Part shown: positions 34,959 to 44,569 of the stretch, in pieces
How the letters are laid out: every line of letters starts with the position of its first letter
Position numbering within the stretch: position 1 is the stretch's first letter
NCBI RefSeq assembly: GCF_902381825.1
Contig: NZ_LR698973.1
Span: 1,633,358-1,697,357, forward strand
DNA length: 64,000 nt
Direction: 5' to 3'
Origin: Pseudocoprococcus catus
Lineage (GTDB): Bacteria; Bacillota; Clostridia; Lachnospirales; Lachnospiraceae
Notes under the pieces: model-generated
Told to the model about the DNA's origin: nothing
Databases searched by the model: none
Seen by the model: only the letters and a program-made list of their open reading frames with translations
Program-made: the position numbers and the translations under genes

Positions 34959-35402
34959 ATGGATAAAAGTGGCAAATATTACATTGTAAAGGAACGGGCA
35001 TTGCCTGAAGTTTTACTGAAGGTTGTGGAGGCAAAGCGTCTGATCGATTCTGAGAAGGCGATGACTGTACAGGAAGCAACAGATGCCACGGGTATCAGCA
35101 GAAGTTCTTTTTATAAGTACAAAGATGATATCATTCCTTTTCATGAGAATGTTCATGGGCGGACCATTACGCTCAGCATACAGCTGGATGATGAGCCGGG
35201 ACTACTGTCAGGGATATTGGGGAAGATCGCAGATTACAGAGCCAATATTTTGACGATTCATCAGGCAATCCCCATCAATGGTGTTGCGTCATTGACATTG
35301 AGCATCGACGTTTTGCCGACAACAGGAGATTTTTCTGCACTTGTGGAAAGACTGAATGCAATGAAGGGCATTCACGACATAAAAATACTCGGAAGAGAAT
35401 AG
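34959..35402 (+). CDS. ACT domain protein, PheB/UPF0735 type
   Basis: The protein is 147 residues from the ATG at 34959 (AAAGGTGG site). The N half holds a helix-turn-helix-like stretch (TVQEATDATGISRSSFYKYKDDI), and the C half is an ACT domain (ITLSIQLDDEPGLLSGILGKIAD). ACT domains bind amino acids. It is followed 36 bases later by homoserine dehydrogenase, which suggests regulation of the threonine/methionine pathway by an amino acid. Confidence 0.85.
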   Translation: MDKSGKYYIVKERALPEVLLKVVEAKRLIDSEKAMTVQEATDATGISRSSFYKYKDDIIPFHENVHGRTITLSIQLDDEPGLLSGILGKIADYRANILTIHQAIPINGVASLTLSIDVLPTTGDFSALVERLNAMKGIHDIKILGRE

Positions 35403-35438
35403 ACAGAGCACGAAGTCTGAGTGCAGGAGGAGATTATT

Positions 35439-36641
35439 GTGAATATAGCTGTTTTAGGATATGGTACAGTCGGTTCAGGTGTTGTAGAGGTTCTGACAAC
35501 GAATCGTGAGACAATTACAAAGCGTGCAGGTGAAGCCATTGATGTGAAATATGTTTTGGATCTGAGAGATTTTCCGGGAGATCCGATCCAGGAGAAGATT
35601 GTACATGATTATCAGGTGATCCTGGATGATCCGGAGATCAAGATTGTTGTCGAAGTCATGGGGGGCGTTGAACCAGCCTACACTTTTGTCAAAAAGGCTT
35701 TACAGGCAGGAAAGAGTGTATCAACTTCCAACAAGGAACTGGTAGCGAAGCATGGCGCAGAATTATTGGCACTTGCTGATGAGAAGAATGTTAACTTCCT
35801 TTTTGAGGCCAGTGTCGGCGGCGGTATTCCGATCATCCGTCCTTTGAATCAGTCTTTGACAGCAGATGAGATTGATGAGATTACAGGTATTCTGAATGGC
35901 ACGACGAATTATATGCTGACCAAGATGGATACGTCAGGTGCAGATTATGATGCTGTACTGAAGGAAGCGCAGGACAAGGGCTATGCAGAACGACATCCGG
36001 AAGCAGATGTGGAAGGTTATGATGCCTGCCGCAAGATTGCAATATTAACTTCTCTTGCTTATGGTATGCAGGTGGATTATGAGGATATCCATACAGAAGG
36101 CATTACGCATATTACGGAGACAGATTTTAAGTATGCCAAGGCTATGAACATGGGCATTAAGCTGCTTGGTACAAGCCGCAGAGAGGAAGACGGTCTGTTT
36201 GCACTTGTAGCACCGATGATGATCGCCCATGATCATCCGCTTTATAGTGTGAATGATGTATTTAATGCAATCCTTGTAAAGGGCAATGCCCTGGGAGATG
36301 TTATGTTCTATGGCAAGGGTGCAGGCAAGCTGCCGACAGCAAGCGCAGTTGTTTCTGATGTGGTGGATGAAGTCAAGCATATGGGAACCCATATCATGAC
36401 GATCTGGCAGCCACAGAAACTGCATCTGGTTGAATATACATTGTACAAGAGCAGATTTTTTGTTCGTGCGAAGAATGGCACAGAAGATAAAGCTAGAGCC
36501 TTATTTGGGAACATTGCCATCTGTCATGCCGAAGGTGTGGATGGTGAGTATGGCTTTGTAACAGAACCAATGACAGTGGGCGATTTTGAAGAGAAGAAAT
36601 CACAGCTTGACGGCTTTATCGTTCGTATTTTCATGAACTAG
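35439..36641 (+). CDS. hom: Homoserine dehydrogenase
   Basis: The protein is 400 residues from GTG 35439, with AGGAGG 8 bases upstream. The GTG at 35421 overlaps this site and is unlikely. The NAD(P) motif is VLGYGTVGSGVVEV at the N-terminus. The catalytic region has GTTNYMLTKM and GKGAGKLPTASAVVSDVVD. The last 80 residues resemble an ACT domain. It converts aspartate semialdehyde to homoserine. The stop codon lies within the left arm of a large palindrome. Confidence 0.93.
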   Translation: MNIAVLGYGTVGSGVVEVLTTNRETITKRAGEAIDVKYVLDLRDFPGDPIQEKIVHDYQVILDDPEIKIVVEVMGGVEPAYTFVKKALQAGKSVSTSNKELVAKHGAELLALADEKNVNFLFEASVGGGIPIIRPLNQSLTADEIDEITGILNGTTNYMLTKMDTSGADYDAVLKEAQDKGYAERHPEADVEGYDACRKIAILTSLAYGMQVDYEDIHTEGITHITETDFKYAKAMNMGIKLLGTSRREEDGLFALVAPMMIAHDHPLYSVNDVFNAILVKGNALGDVMFYGKGAGKLPTASAVVSDVVDEVKHMGTHIMTIWQPQKLHLVEYTLYKSRFFVRAKNGTEDKARALFGNIAICHAEGVDGEYGFVTEPMTVGDFEEKKSQLDGFIVRIFMN

Positions 36642-36801
36642 TACATCGTTTCGTAAATAACTACACCAATCGCGCAGGATGCGGATTCGAGTGTGCAGGT
36701 AAAAAACGCAGGCGTAGCGGGCTACGCCGAGGCTTTTCTACCTGCACACTCGGATTCGCAGGCAAGTGAATGGTGTAGTTATTTCGAAAACGATGTACTA
36801 G
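36638..36801. repeat. Large imperfect palindrome, MITE/REP-like
   Basis: Arms of about 63 bases (36638-36700 and 36739-36801) are near-perfect reverse complements. The ends are CTAGTACATCGTTT and AAACGATGTACTAG, and the inner arms GAGTGTGCAGGTA and TACCTGCACACTC. The middle holds a further 8-bp hairpin GGCGTAGC/GCTACGCC. The element overlaps the last codon of hom and lies in otherwise gene-free DNA. No transposase is present. No second copy was noticed in the window. Confidence 0.85.
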
Positions 36802-36822
36802 CATATATAGAATAAAAGTGAT

Positions 36823-36863
36823 CGGGGCTGCGGCAAGAATAGGATAATTTTGCTGCAGCCCCG
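36823..36863 (+). terminator. Hairpin upstream of tex
   Basis: CGGGGCTGC (36823-36831) and GCAGCCCCG (36855-36863) form a perfect 9-bp GC-rich stem. Only a weak T tract follows, and tex starts 28 bases later, so it may be a hom terminator or a tex leader structure. Confidence 0.55.
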
Positions 36864-36891
36864 TTGTATTCAATGAATAAAGGAGAAAAGT

Positions 36892-39033
36892 ATGATAGAT
36901 ATTGAAGCAAAACTGAGCAGTGAACTGGGTGTTGAAAAATGGCAGGTGACAGCTGCAGTACAGTTAATTGATGAGGATAATACCATTCCTTTTATTGCCC
37001 GCTACCGAAAGGAAAAGACAGGGGCATTAAACGATGAAGTGCTGAGAAAGCTTTATGAACGGCTGATCTATCTGAGAAATCTTGAAGATAAGAAGCAGCA
37101 GGTCATTGCGACTATCCGTGATCAGGGGAAGATGACAGACGCTTTGCTGAAACAGATCGAGGAAGCTCAGACACAGGTGGTTGTGGATGATTTATACCGT
37201 CCATATCGTCCAAAGCGCCGCACAAGAGCCATGATTGCTAAGGAAAAAGGCCTTGAAAAGCTGGCCGCAGCGGTGATGGCACAGAATCTCGGACATCCGG
37301 TTGAAGAAGAAGCTGCCGACTATGTGTCAGAGGAAAAAGGTGTGGCAGATGTCAAGGAAGCTTTAGAGGGCGCTTCGGATATTTTGGCAGAGAGTATCGC
37401 GGATACAGCGGCTTATCGTATGTGGATCCGACAGCAGTTTGAAAAAGAGGGACGTCTTGTATCTGAAGCAAAGGATGACAAAGAAAAATCTGTCTATGAA
37501 ATGTATTATCATTTTGCTGAACCGGTATCCAAAATTGCGGGACACAGAGTGCTGGCTATCAACCGTGCAGAGAAAGAGAAGATGGTCAATGTAACGATTG
37601 AAGTGCCGGAAGAGAAGCTGATTGGCTGGCTGAAAAGACAGGTTGTTCATCAGAAGAATCCTTATACAACAGAAATGATGGAAGCGGCAGCAGAGGATAG
37701 TTATCGCCGTCTGATCGCACCAGCGGTGGAACGTGAAGTAAGGAATGCCCTGACCGAAAAAGCAGAAGAAGGCGCTATGACTGTTTTTGGCAAGAATCTA
37801 CAGCAGCTGCTGATGCAGCCGCCAATCAAAGGGCAGACGGTTCTTGGCTGGGATCCGGCTTTCAGAACAGGATGTAAGCTGGCAGTTGTGGACCCGACAG
37901 GCAAGGTGTTGGATACGGTTGTTATTTATCCGACAGAGCCGCAGAAGAAAATTGATCAGGCGAAGGAAGTTCTTCGAAAACTTGTCAGGAAATATGGTAT
38001 TACGCTGATTTCCCTTGGAAACGGGACGGCGTCAAGAGAATCAGAACAGGTCATAGTAGATTTTCTGAAGGAAATACCTGAGAAAGTGGCTTATGTGATC
38101 GTCAGCGAGGCAGGCGCCAGTGTTTATTCAGCCAGCAAATTGGCGACAGAAGAATTCCCTAATTTTGATGTTGGTCAGCGAAGTGCGGCATCTATTGCCA
38201 GAAGACTTCAGGATCCTCTGGCTGAACTGGTTAAGATTGATCCGAAGGCCATTGGTGTCGGTCAGTATCAGCATGATATGAATCAGAAGAAACTGTCCGA
38301 AGTTTTATCCGGTACCGTTGAAGACTGTGTCAATAAAGTCGGGGTGGATCTGAATACGGCCTCTGCGTCTCTTCTTGAGTATATTTCCGGCATCAGCAAG
38401 ACTGTGGCAAAGAATATCGTGGCATATCGTGAAGAAAACGGACGTTTTGACAACAGAAAACAACTTTTAAAGGTGCCAAAACTGGGACCGAAAGCCTATG
38501 AGCAGTGTGCAGGTTTCCTTCGTATCAGCGATGGCAGTCAGCCCCTTGATAATACGGGCGTTCACCCGGAATCCTATGAGGCAGTCAGGAAATTACTGTC
38601 TGAATTGGGCGTGGAACCGGATAAGCTGCGTGAAGGCAGCCTTCCAATTCGAATTGAAGATTATGAGAAGATGGCTACAAAATTATCCATCGGAGAAATC
38701 ACCCTGCATGATATTGTTCATGAACTGAGAAGACCGGGAAGGGATCCTCGAGAAGATATGCCGAAGCCGGTACTCCGTACAGATGTCCTGGAAATGAAAG
38801 ACCTGAAGCCGGGGATGATTTTAAAAGGAACCGTCAGAAACGTGATTGACTTTGGTGTGTTTGTGGATATCGGTGTTCATCAGGATGGTCTGGTGCATAT
38901 TTCGCAGCTGACAAATAAGAAATTTGTCCGCCACCCGATGGAAATAGTCAGTGTCGGTGACGTGGTGGAAGTCAAAGTTATGTCTGTGGACCTTGCAAAA
39001 AAACGTATTCAGTTGACAATGATTCTTGATTGA
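36892..39033 (+). CDS. tex: Tex family RNA-binding transcription accessory protein
   Basis: The protein is 713 residues, the usual length. It has the N-terminal Tex helical domain, a YqgF-like domain around residues 320-430 (LGWDPAFRTGCKLAVVDPTGK), helix-hairpin-helix motifs near 480-545, and an S1 RNA-binding domain at 640-712 (GMILKGTVRNVIDFGVFVDIGVHQDGLVH). Family members bind RNA and affect transcription; the details are not settled. AAAGGAG precedes the ATG. Confidence 0.95.
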   Translation: MIDIEAKLSSELGVEKWQVTAAVQLIDEDNTIPFIARYRKEKTGALNDEVLRKLYERLIYLRNLEDKKQQVIATIRDQGKMTDALLKQIEEAQTQVVVDDLYRPYRPKRRTRAMIAKEKGLEKLAAAVMAQNLGHPVEEEAADYVSEEKGVADVKEALEGASDILAESIADTAAYRMWIRQQFEKEGRLVSEAKDDKEKSVYEMYYHFAEPVSKIAGHRVLAINRAEKEKMVNVTIEVPEEKLIGWLKRQVVHQKNPYTTEMMEAAAEDSYRRLIAPAVEREVRNALTEKAEEGAMTVFGKNLQQLLMQPPIKGQTVLGWDPAFRTGCKLAVVDPTGKVLDTVVIYPTEPQKKIDQAKEVLRKLVRKYGITLISLGNGTASRESEQVIVDFLKEIPEKVAYVIVSEAGASVYSASKLATEEFPNFDVGQRSAASIARRLQDPLAELVKIDPKAIGVGQYQHDMNQKKLSEVLSGTVEDCVNKVGVDLNTASASLLEYISGISKTVAKNIVAYREENGRFDNRKQLLKVPKLGPKAYEQCAGFLRISDGSQPLDNTGVHPESYEAVRKLLSELGVEPDKLREGSLPIRIEDYEKMATKLSIGEITLHDIVHELRRPGRDPREDMPKPVLRTDVLEMKDLKPGMILKGTVRNVIDFGVFVDIGVHQDGLVHISQLTNKKFVRHPMEIVSVGDVVEVKVMSVDLAKKRIQLTMILD

Positions 39034-39067
39034 TGGTACTATTATAGATTAGATACAAGGAGGCAAA

Positions 39068-39568
39068 ATGGACGAGATTAAATTTAAAATTACATTAAAA
39101 GTAAATGATTTGTACTATTTTATGATGTATCATTATTACAGCAAGCCTGCAGGTATCATAGGGCTGGTGCTCAGTATTGGTTCGCTTGTGCTGCTGATCA
39201 CCCGATGGAATGTGACGGATGCGACGGCCAAGATGCTCTACTTTATTATTGCACTGCTGTTTACGGTCATCAATCCGCTGATGCTTTTGACAAAGGCAAA
39301 GGCACAGATTCAGCGGAACAAATCTCTGGGCGGCGGACTGGAATATATTTTATCCGATGAACATCTTTCTGTATGTCTCGGTGAAGAACAGGCAGATGTT
39401 GATTGGAATCAGATCATCAGAGTCAAGGATAATGGCCGTGAACTGCTGGTCTATATGACAGCAGCCCGGGCTTATATCTGGCCAAAAAATCAGTTGGGCG
39501 AACAGTATGCACGTGTGGCAGCATGTTTAAAACAGCATATTGATACAGGAAAACTCAAATTAAAATAA
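39068..39568 (+). CDS. YcxB-like membrane protein
   Basis: The protein is 166 residues with two hydrophobic segments near residues 31-50 and 57-75. A soluble C-terminal domain follows (GLEYILSDEHLSVCLGEEQADVDWNQI), the pattern of the YcxB-type family of unknown function. AAGGAGG precedes the ATG. It sits between tex and the tsaEB cluster without an obvious terminator on either side. Confidence 0.7.
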   Translation: MDEIKFKITLKVNDLYYFMMYHYYSKPAGIIGLVLSIGSLVLLITRWNVTDATAKMLYFIIALLFTVINPLMLLTKAKAQIQRNKSLGGGLEYILSDEHLSVCLGEEQADVDWNQIIRVKDNGRELLVYMTAARAYIWPKNQLGEQYARVAACLKQHIDTGKLKLK

Positions 39569-39586
39569 TAATAAGAGAGTCAGCGT

Positions 39587-40024
39587 ATGAAAATAGAAAC
39601 ATTTAGTGCGGAAGAAACATATAAAATAGGTGAACAGATGGGCAGGGAGGCCAAGGCGGGGGATGTACTCTGTCTGTTAGGTGATCTTGGTGTCGGCAAG
39701 ACTGTTTTCACCCAGGGCTTTGCGGCCGGACTGGGCATTACAGAACCGGTCAGCAGTCCGACATTTACTATTGTGCAGACATATGATGAGGGACGGATGC
39801 CATTTTATCATTTTGATGTTTACCGGATCGGTGACGTTGAAGAGATGGAGGAGATTGGATTTGATGAATATATTTTTGGTGAGGGCGTCTGCCTGATCGA
39901 GTGGGCCAATCTGATCGAAGAAATTCTGCCGCCTCATTATCAGACAGTGAGAATAGAAAAGGTACTGGAAAAAGGATTTGATTATCGGATGATAACGATC
40001 GAGGCGGAAGGAGAATTACAGTGA
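39587..40024 (+). CDS. tsaE: tRNA t6A biosynthesis ATPase TsaE
   Basis: The protein is 145 residues. The P-loop is GDLGVGKTVFTQG at about residue 32, followed by SPTFTIVQTY, typical of TsaE. It works with TsaB and TsaD to transfer the threonylcarbamoyl group to A37 of ANN-decoding tRNAs. Its stop overlaps the start of tsaB by four bases. Confidence 0.94.
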   Translation: MKIETFSAEETYKIGEQMGREAKAGDVLCLLGDLGVGKTVFTQGFAAGLGITEPVSSPTFTIVQTYDEGRMPFYHFDVYRIGDVEEMEEIGFDEYIFGEGVCLIEWANLIEEILPPHYQTVRIEKVLEKGFDYRMITIEAEGELQ

Positions 40025-40734
40025 AGATATTAGTATTGGAGAGCTCCGGATTAGTGGCTTCCGTGGCAGTTGTGACAGAAGAGAAGCTGATCGGGGAATA
40101 TACAACAAACTTTAAGAAGACACACTCGCAGACTTTGCTGCCAATGATGGATACGCTGCTGAAAATGATTGGGATTCCGGTACAGGAGATGGATGCTATT
40201 GCCGTTTCAGGAGGTCCGGGGTCTTTTACGGGATTAAGAATCGGTTCGGCAACAGCCAAGGGCCTTGGACTGGCGTTAAGCATTCCGATTATCAGTGTAC
40301 CAACAGTAGATGCCATTGCATATAATCTTTGCGGAACAGATGCAGTTGTGTGCCCGTTGATGGATGCCAGAAGAAACCAGACTTATACGGGGCTATATAC
40401 ATTTGATGGAGATCAGATGAAGTGCATCTCCGGACAGAAAGCAGTGATGCTTGGGGAAATTATAGATGAGATTAATCAGCTGGGACGCAAAGTGATCTTT
40501 CTTGGAGACGGTGTACCGGTATTCAAACCATATATTGAGGAACATATTCAGGTTCCGCACAGCTATGCGCCGATCCATTTGAGTCAGCAGAGAGCAGGTG
40601 CCCTTGGTGCACTGGCCCTTCAGTATTATCATGAAGGCAAATACGAGTCGGCAGCAGAACATCAGCCGGATTATCTCAGACTTTCACAGGCTGAAAGAGA
40701 ACTTGCAGCCAAAAAAGGGCAGGAAAAAGCATGA
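40021..40734 (+). CDS. tsaB: tRNA t6A biosynthesis protein TsaB
   Basis: The protein is 237 residues of the ASKHA fold; the N-terminus ILVLESSGLVASVAVV and the motif GGPGSFTGLRIG near residue 63 are TsaB-typical. It dimerises with TsaD and stimulates it. The gene starts with GTG overlapping tsaE and overlaps rimI by four bases, so translation is coupled. Confidence 0.94.
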   Translation: MKILVLESSGLVASVAVVTEEKLIGEYTTNFKKTHSQTLLPMMDTLLKMIGIPVQEMDAIAVSGGPGSFTGLRIGSATAKGLGLALSIPIISVPTVDAIAYNLCGTDAVVCPLMDARRNQTYTGLYTFDGDQMKCISGQKAVMLGEIIDEINQLGRKVIFLGDGVPVFKPYIEEHIQVPHSYAPIHLSQQRAGALGALALQYYHEGKYESAAEHQPDYLRLSQAERELAAKKGQEKA

Positions 40735-41183
40735 TGATAAGAAAGATGCAGTTGGATGATCTGCCTCAGGTGGCGGCCCTTGAGCAAAGCCTTTTTGGTG
40801 ATCCGTGGTCGGAAAAAGCTTTTCGGGATACACTTGAGCAGGAAGAGGCTGATTTTATTGTTGCTGTGAATGCACAGAATGAGATTATTGGTTACTGCGG
40901 TGCTTACAGGGCGCTGGATGAAGCGGAAATTGTCAATGTGGCTATCAAAAAGGAACATCAGAATCACGGATATGGTGCTGAAATGGTGCAGGCCCTGATT
41001 GAAGAGGAAAAGAAAAACGGTGTTGTTTCCTTTATCCTTGAGGTGCGGTCAAGCAATCTATCGGCGCACCGTTGCTACCAAAAACTGGGATTTAGAACCA
41101 TTGGTATCCGTAGGGATTTTTATGATTGCCCGAAGGAAAATGCATTGGTTATGAAGATGGAAAGTATTGCCGGTGACGAATAA
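40731..41183 (+). CDS. rimI: Ribosomal protein-alanine N-acetyltransferase RimI
   Basis: The protein is 150 residues of the GNAT fold with the acetyl-CoA loop VAIKKEHQNHGYGAEMVQALI near residue 70 and EVRSSNLSAHRCYQKLGF near 105. RimI acetylates the N-terminus of ribosomal protein S18. It is often found in this t6A gene cluster. Confidence 0.92.
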   Translation: MMIRKMQLDDLPQVAALEQSLFGDPWSEKAFRDTLEQEEADFIVAVNAQNEIIGYCGAYRALDEAEIVNVAIKKEHQNHGYGAEMVQALIEEEKKNGVVSFILEVRSSNLSAHRCYQKLGFRTIGIRRDFYDCPKENALVMKMESIAGDE

Positions 41184-41239
41184 GACGTATTTTTGTATAA
41201 TAGACCTTGTCGAAATGTGAAAGGTTAGGGGAGGACTCT

Positions 41240-41482
41240 ATGAAAAAATACGATGAGATAAGTAAAAAAGAAGTATATATCTGTAATTGCTGCGGACAGA
41301 TGATTGCGTCTGTTGATGAATGTGACAGGGCAGCGTTTCTGGATGTCAGCAAAGCATGGGGATACTTTTCAAAGTGGGATGGCTGTATTCATCGTTTTCA
41401 GCTCTGTGAAAATTGCTATGGGAAGATGATTCAGACATGGTGCTATCTGCCGGATGAGGAAGAACAGACGGAATGGATATAA
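41240..41482 (+). CDS. Small cysteine-rich (zinc-ribbon-like) protein of unknown function
   Basis: The protein is 80 residues from the ATG at 41240, with GGGGAGG 7 bases upstream. It has CNCC near residue 12 and CENC near residue 55, which could bind a zinc ion. Tryptophans lie between the pairs and an acidic tail (DEEEQTEWI) follows. There is no signal peptide. I do not recognise the family. It lies between rimI and rnz in the t6A/tRNA-maturation cluster. Confidence 0.7.
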   Translation: MKKYDEISKKEVYICNCCGQMIASVDECDRAAFLDVSKAWGYFSKWDGCIHRFQLCENCYGKMIQTWCYLPDEEEQTEWI

Positions 41483-41581
41483 CAGATAGAAAATATGTCT
41501 GTAAAACGGATGAAAATTTTGCACCGGGACGCACGGGTAAGTCTTGAAAACAGGAGCACGGCAAATAGAAAGAGGAATAAT

Positions 41582-42496
41582 ATGCTGGATTTATGTTTAC
41601 TTGGAACAGGAGGCATGATGCCGCTGCCGTACAGGTGGCTGACATCATTGATGCTGCGGTATAACGGCAGCAGTTTATTAATTGACTGCGGTGAGGGAAC
41701 TCAGATTGCTATTCGTGAAAAGGGGTGGAGTTTCAGACCGCTGGATATTATCTGTATTACGCATTTTCACGGAGATCATATCAGTGGTCTTCCGGGCATT
41801 TTACTTGCGATGAGCAATTCAGATAGAACGGAACCGCTGACAATGATCGGACCGAAGGGACTTGAACGGGTTGTCAAGGCGCTTAGGGTGATCGCACCGG
41901 AACTGCCTTTTGAAATCAAATTTATAGAATTGACAGAACCGCAGCAGCAGATCAGACTGCAGGGTTATGTGATAGATGCTTTCAAAGTGAATCATCGTGT
42001 TGCCTGTTATGGGTATAGTATTTCTATTGAACGTGCGGGTATGTTTGATGTGGAGAAGGCCAGACAGAATGAAGTGCCGATGCCGCTTTGGAGCAAATTG
42101 CAGAAGGGTGAAACGATCCGGACGGAGGACGGCAGAATTTATCAGCCGGAGATGGTTCTGGGACCGGCACGCAAAGGGCTGAAAGTAACGTATACGACGG
42201 ATACCCGCCCGACAGACAGTATTGTCAGAAATGCCCGAGGTTCAGACCTTTTTATCTGTGAAGGCATGTATGGCGAAAAAGGGGATGTCAATAATGCGGT
42301 CAAATATAAGCATATGACATTTGAAGAAGCCGGCAGACTGGCAAAACAGGCGGGAGTGAAGGAACTCTGGCTTACGCATTACAGTCCGGCTTTGAACAGA
42401 CCGGAGCAGTATATTGAAGATGTACGTCAGATTTTCCAGAATGCTTATCCGGGCAAAGATAAGAAATCACTGGAATTGAATTTTGAGGAGTCATAA
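41582..42496 (+). CDS. rnz: Ribonuclease Z
   Basis: The protein is 304 residues from the ATG at 41582 (AGAGGAA site); 87 extra bases of open frame upstream have no site. It is a metallo-beta-lactamase fold with [11 protein letters not shown] near residue 60, where the histidines and aspartate bind two zinc ions. A later HYSPAL holds another. The enzyme trims the 3' end of tRNA precursors. That fits the tRNA genes here that do not encode CCA. Confidence 0.93.
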   Translation: MLDLCLLGTGGMMPLPYRWLTSLMLRYNGSSLLIDCGEGTQIAIREKGWSFRPLDIICITHFHGDHISGLPGILLAMSNSDRTEPLTMIGPKGLERVVKALRVIAPELPFEIKFIELTEPQQQIRLQGYVIDAFKVNHRVACYGYSISIERAGMFDVEKARQNEVPMPLWSKLQKGETIRTEDGRIYQPEMVLGPARKGLKVTYTTDTRPTDSIVRNARGSDLFICEGMYGEKGDVNNAVKYKHMTFEEAGRLAKQAGVKELWLTHYSPALNRPEQYIEDVRQIFQNAYPGKDKKSLELNFEES

Positions 42497-42498
42497 AA

Positions 42499-43524
42499 AT
42501 GGATAAAGACGTTTTAATTTTGGCGATTGAAAGCTCATGTGATGAAACAGCGGCTGCAGTTGTAAAAAACGGCCGTGATGTGTTGTCTAATATTATATAT
42601 TCTCAGATTGAACTGCACAAATTATATGGTGGCGTCGTACCCGAAATCGCATCAAGAAAACATATCGAAAAAATCAATCCGGTTATCACGGCGGCACTGG
42701 ATGAGGCCAATGTGACATTGGAGGATATTGATGCGATTGCGGTAACATACGGTCCGGGGCTGGTTGGTGCGCTGCTTGTAGGCGTAGCGGAAGCAAAGGC
42801 GATCAGTTATGCAGCGAATAAGCCGTTAGTGCCCGTGCATCATATTGAGGGACATATTTCGGCTAACTATATAGAGAACAAAGACCTTGAACCACCATTT
42901 TTGTGTATGGTGGTATCCGGTGGACATACGCATCTTGTTCTTGTCAAAGATTACGGACAGTATGAGATTGTAGGCAGAACCCATGATGATGCAGCCGGAG
43001 AAGCTTTTGATAAGGTTGCAAGAGCCATTGGCCTGGGGTATCCTGGCGGCCCAAAGGTGGATAAGCTGGCCAAAGAAGGCAACAGCGATGCCATTACATT
43101 CCCAAAGGCACATATTCAGGGGGCTCCGTTGGATTTCAGCTTCAGCGGTGTCAAATCAGCCGTTTTAAATTATCTGAATGAGTGTCATATGAAGAATATA
43201 GAAGTTAACAGAGCAGATGTGGCAGCTTCCTTCCAGAAAGCAATCGTAGACGTCATTGTAGAACATACAATGAAGGCAGCAAAAGAATATCATATTAAGA
43301 AAGTCGCACTTGCAGGAGGCGTAGCTTCCAATAGTGCACTTCGTGGTGCCATGGAAGAAGCATGCAGCAGACGGAATATTCAATTCTACAGACCGTCACC
43401 GTTATTATGTACAGACAATGCAGCTATGATCGGGGCGGCCGGCTATTATGATTATATGAACGGCAAACGTGCGGGGCTTGATCTGAATGCAGTGCCGAAT
43501 CTGAAGATCGGAGAAAAAGCATAA
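42499..43524 (+). CDS. tsaD: tRNA t6A synthase TsaD
   Basis: The protein is 341 residues. It starts with [16 protein letters not shown]. The metal ligands are in [10 protein letters not shown] (about residue 114) and a late DNAAMIG. The ASKHA active site includes [10 protein letters not shown]. It carries out the final transfer of threonylcarbamoyl to tRNA A37. The start is two bases after the rnz stop. It overlaps ispD by one base. Confidence 0.96.
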   Translation: MDKDVLILAIESSCDETAAAVVKNGRDVLSNIIYSQIELHKLYGGVVPEIASRKHIEKINPVITAALDEANVTLEDIDAIAVTYGPGLVGALLVGVAEAKAISYAANKPLVPVHHIEGHISANYIENKDLEPPFLCMVVSGGHTHLVLVKDYGQYEIVGRTHDDAAGEAFDKVARAIGLGYPGGPKVDKLAKEGNSDAITFPKAHIQGAPLDFSFSGVKSAVLNYLNECHMKNIEVNRADVAASFQKAIVDVIVEHTMKAAKEYHIKKVALAGGVASNSALRGAMEEACSRRNIQFYRPSPLLCTDNAAMIGAAGYYDYMNGKRAGLDLNAVPNLKIGEKA

Positions 43525-44234
43525 TGACGGCAGATGGAAAGAAAACAGCCGCTGTCGTTCTGGCAGCAGGCAGCGGAAAAAGAATGGGAACTTCTGTTCA
43601 CAAACAGTATCTGCTGATTCAGGATAAACCGGTTATTTATTATACGCTTCGGGCTTTTGAATTGTCTGAGGTGGATGAGATTATACTTGTGACAGGTGCG
43701 GATGAAATAGACTATTGCAGCAGAGAAATTGTGGAGAAATACAATTTTCAGAAAGTCCGTGCGGTTATTGCAGGCGGCAAAGAACGTTATGATTCTGTTT
43801 ATGAAGGATTAAAAGCGTTGTCGGACTGTGATTATGTGCTGATTCATGATGGAGCCAGACCGCTTATATCAAGTGCGCTTATTAATGCGAATATCAGTTG
43901 TGTGCAGGAGAAGGAAGCCTGCATTACAGCTGTGCCTGCCAAAGACACCATCAAAGTAGTGGATAACAAGGGCTATGTAGCCGATACCCCGGAACGCTCA
44001 AAACTGTGGCAGATACAGACACCACAGACATTTTCCTATGCCCTTGTATCAGAAGCATATCGAAAAAGAGCAGAAGCGGGGGATACCACCGTCACAGACG
44101 ATGCCATGGTTGTTGAAAAATATGCCGACCATTCCATTTACCTGTTAAAAGGCGACTACCGCAATATCAAGATTACAACCCCTGAAGACCTGGTTATTGC
44201 AGAAGCCTTTTTAAACGGTGGAGACAACAGATAA
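43524..44234 (+). CDS. ispD: 2-C-methyl-D-erythritol 4-phosphate cytidylyltransferase IspD
   Basis: The protein is 236 residues. The nucleotide loop AVVLAAGSGKRMGTSVHKQYL is N-terminal, with HDGARPLIS and QTPQTFSY later. It joins CTP to methylerythritol phosphate in the non-mevalonate isoprenoid pathway. The start overlaps the tsaD stop (TAATG). It closes the tsaE-tsaB-rimI-orf-rnz-tsaD-ispD run. Confidence 0.94.
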   Translation: MTADGKKTAAVVLAAGSGKRMGTSVHKQYLLIQDKPVIYYTLRAFELSEVDEIILVTGADEIDYCSREIVEKYNFQKVRAVIAGGKERYDSVYEGLKALSDCDYVLIHDGARPLISSALINANISCVQEKEACITAVPAKDTIKVVDNKGYVADTPERSKLWQIQTPQTFSYALVSEAYRKRAEAGDTTVTDDAMVVEKYADHSIYLLKGDYRNIKITTPEDLVIAEAFLNGGDNR

Positions 44235-44264
44235 CGCATGCCTGTACGGGAATGTATATTGTCG

Positions 44265-44325
44265 TTACGGCACTTTAAGATACTGCGGATGCCCGGAACA
44301 TCCCATAAAATTTGAAGTGCCGTAA
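44265..44325 (+). terminator. Terminator after ispD
   Basis: TTACGGCACTT (44265-44275) and AAGTGCCGTAA (44315-44325) form a perfect 11-bp stem with a long loop. A short T-rich tract follows. Confidence 0.65.
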
Positions 44326-44362
44326 TTGTTTAAATTTTTTTGAAAAAAAGTAAAATTAGTTG

Positions 44363-44391
44363 TTGACATTTGGCTTTTGAGATGATAATAT
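44363..44391 (+). promoter_or_regulatory. Sigma-A promoter of the tRNA-Ser pair
   Basis: TTGACA (44363-44368) and TAATAT (44386-44391) are 17 bases apart. It precedes the first tRNA by about 40 bases. Confidence 0.75.
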
Positions 44392-44433
44392 ATCTATTGT
44401 CGCGTGAGACCTTCCATGTAAGGATAACGCAAT

Positions 44434-44519
44434 GGAGAGGTGTCCGAGTGGTTTAAGGAGCTGGTCTTGAAAACCAGTGACTCCGCAAGGGGCCGTGGGT
44501 TCGAATCCCACCTTCTCCG
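44434..44519 (+). tRNA. tRNA-Ser (anticodon TGA)
   Basis: The acceptor GGAGAGG pairs with CTTCTCC, with a G discriminator. The anticodon stem CTGGT/ACCAG carries loop CTTGAAA, giving TGA. The long variable arm (GACTCCGCAAGGGGCC) is typical of serine tRNAs. No CCA is encoded. Confidence 0.93.
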
Positions 44520-44569
44520 CTGTATCCACTGGGATACTAATTGAATATCGCTTGTTAGTCAGCTTATTT

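Noticed and set aside
36661..36873. Minus-strand open frame of 70 codons
   Set aside because: It lies almost wholly in the large palindrome and hairpin and has no ribosome binding site or recognisable product.
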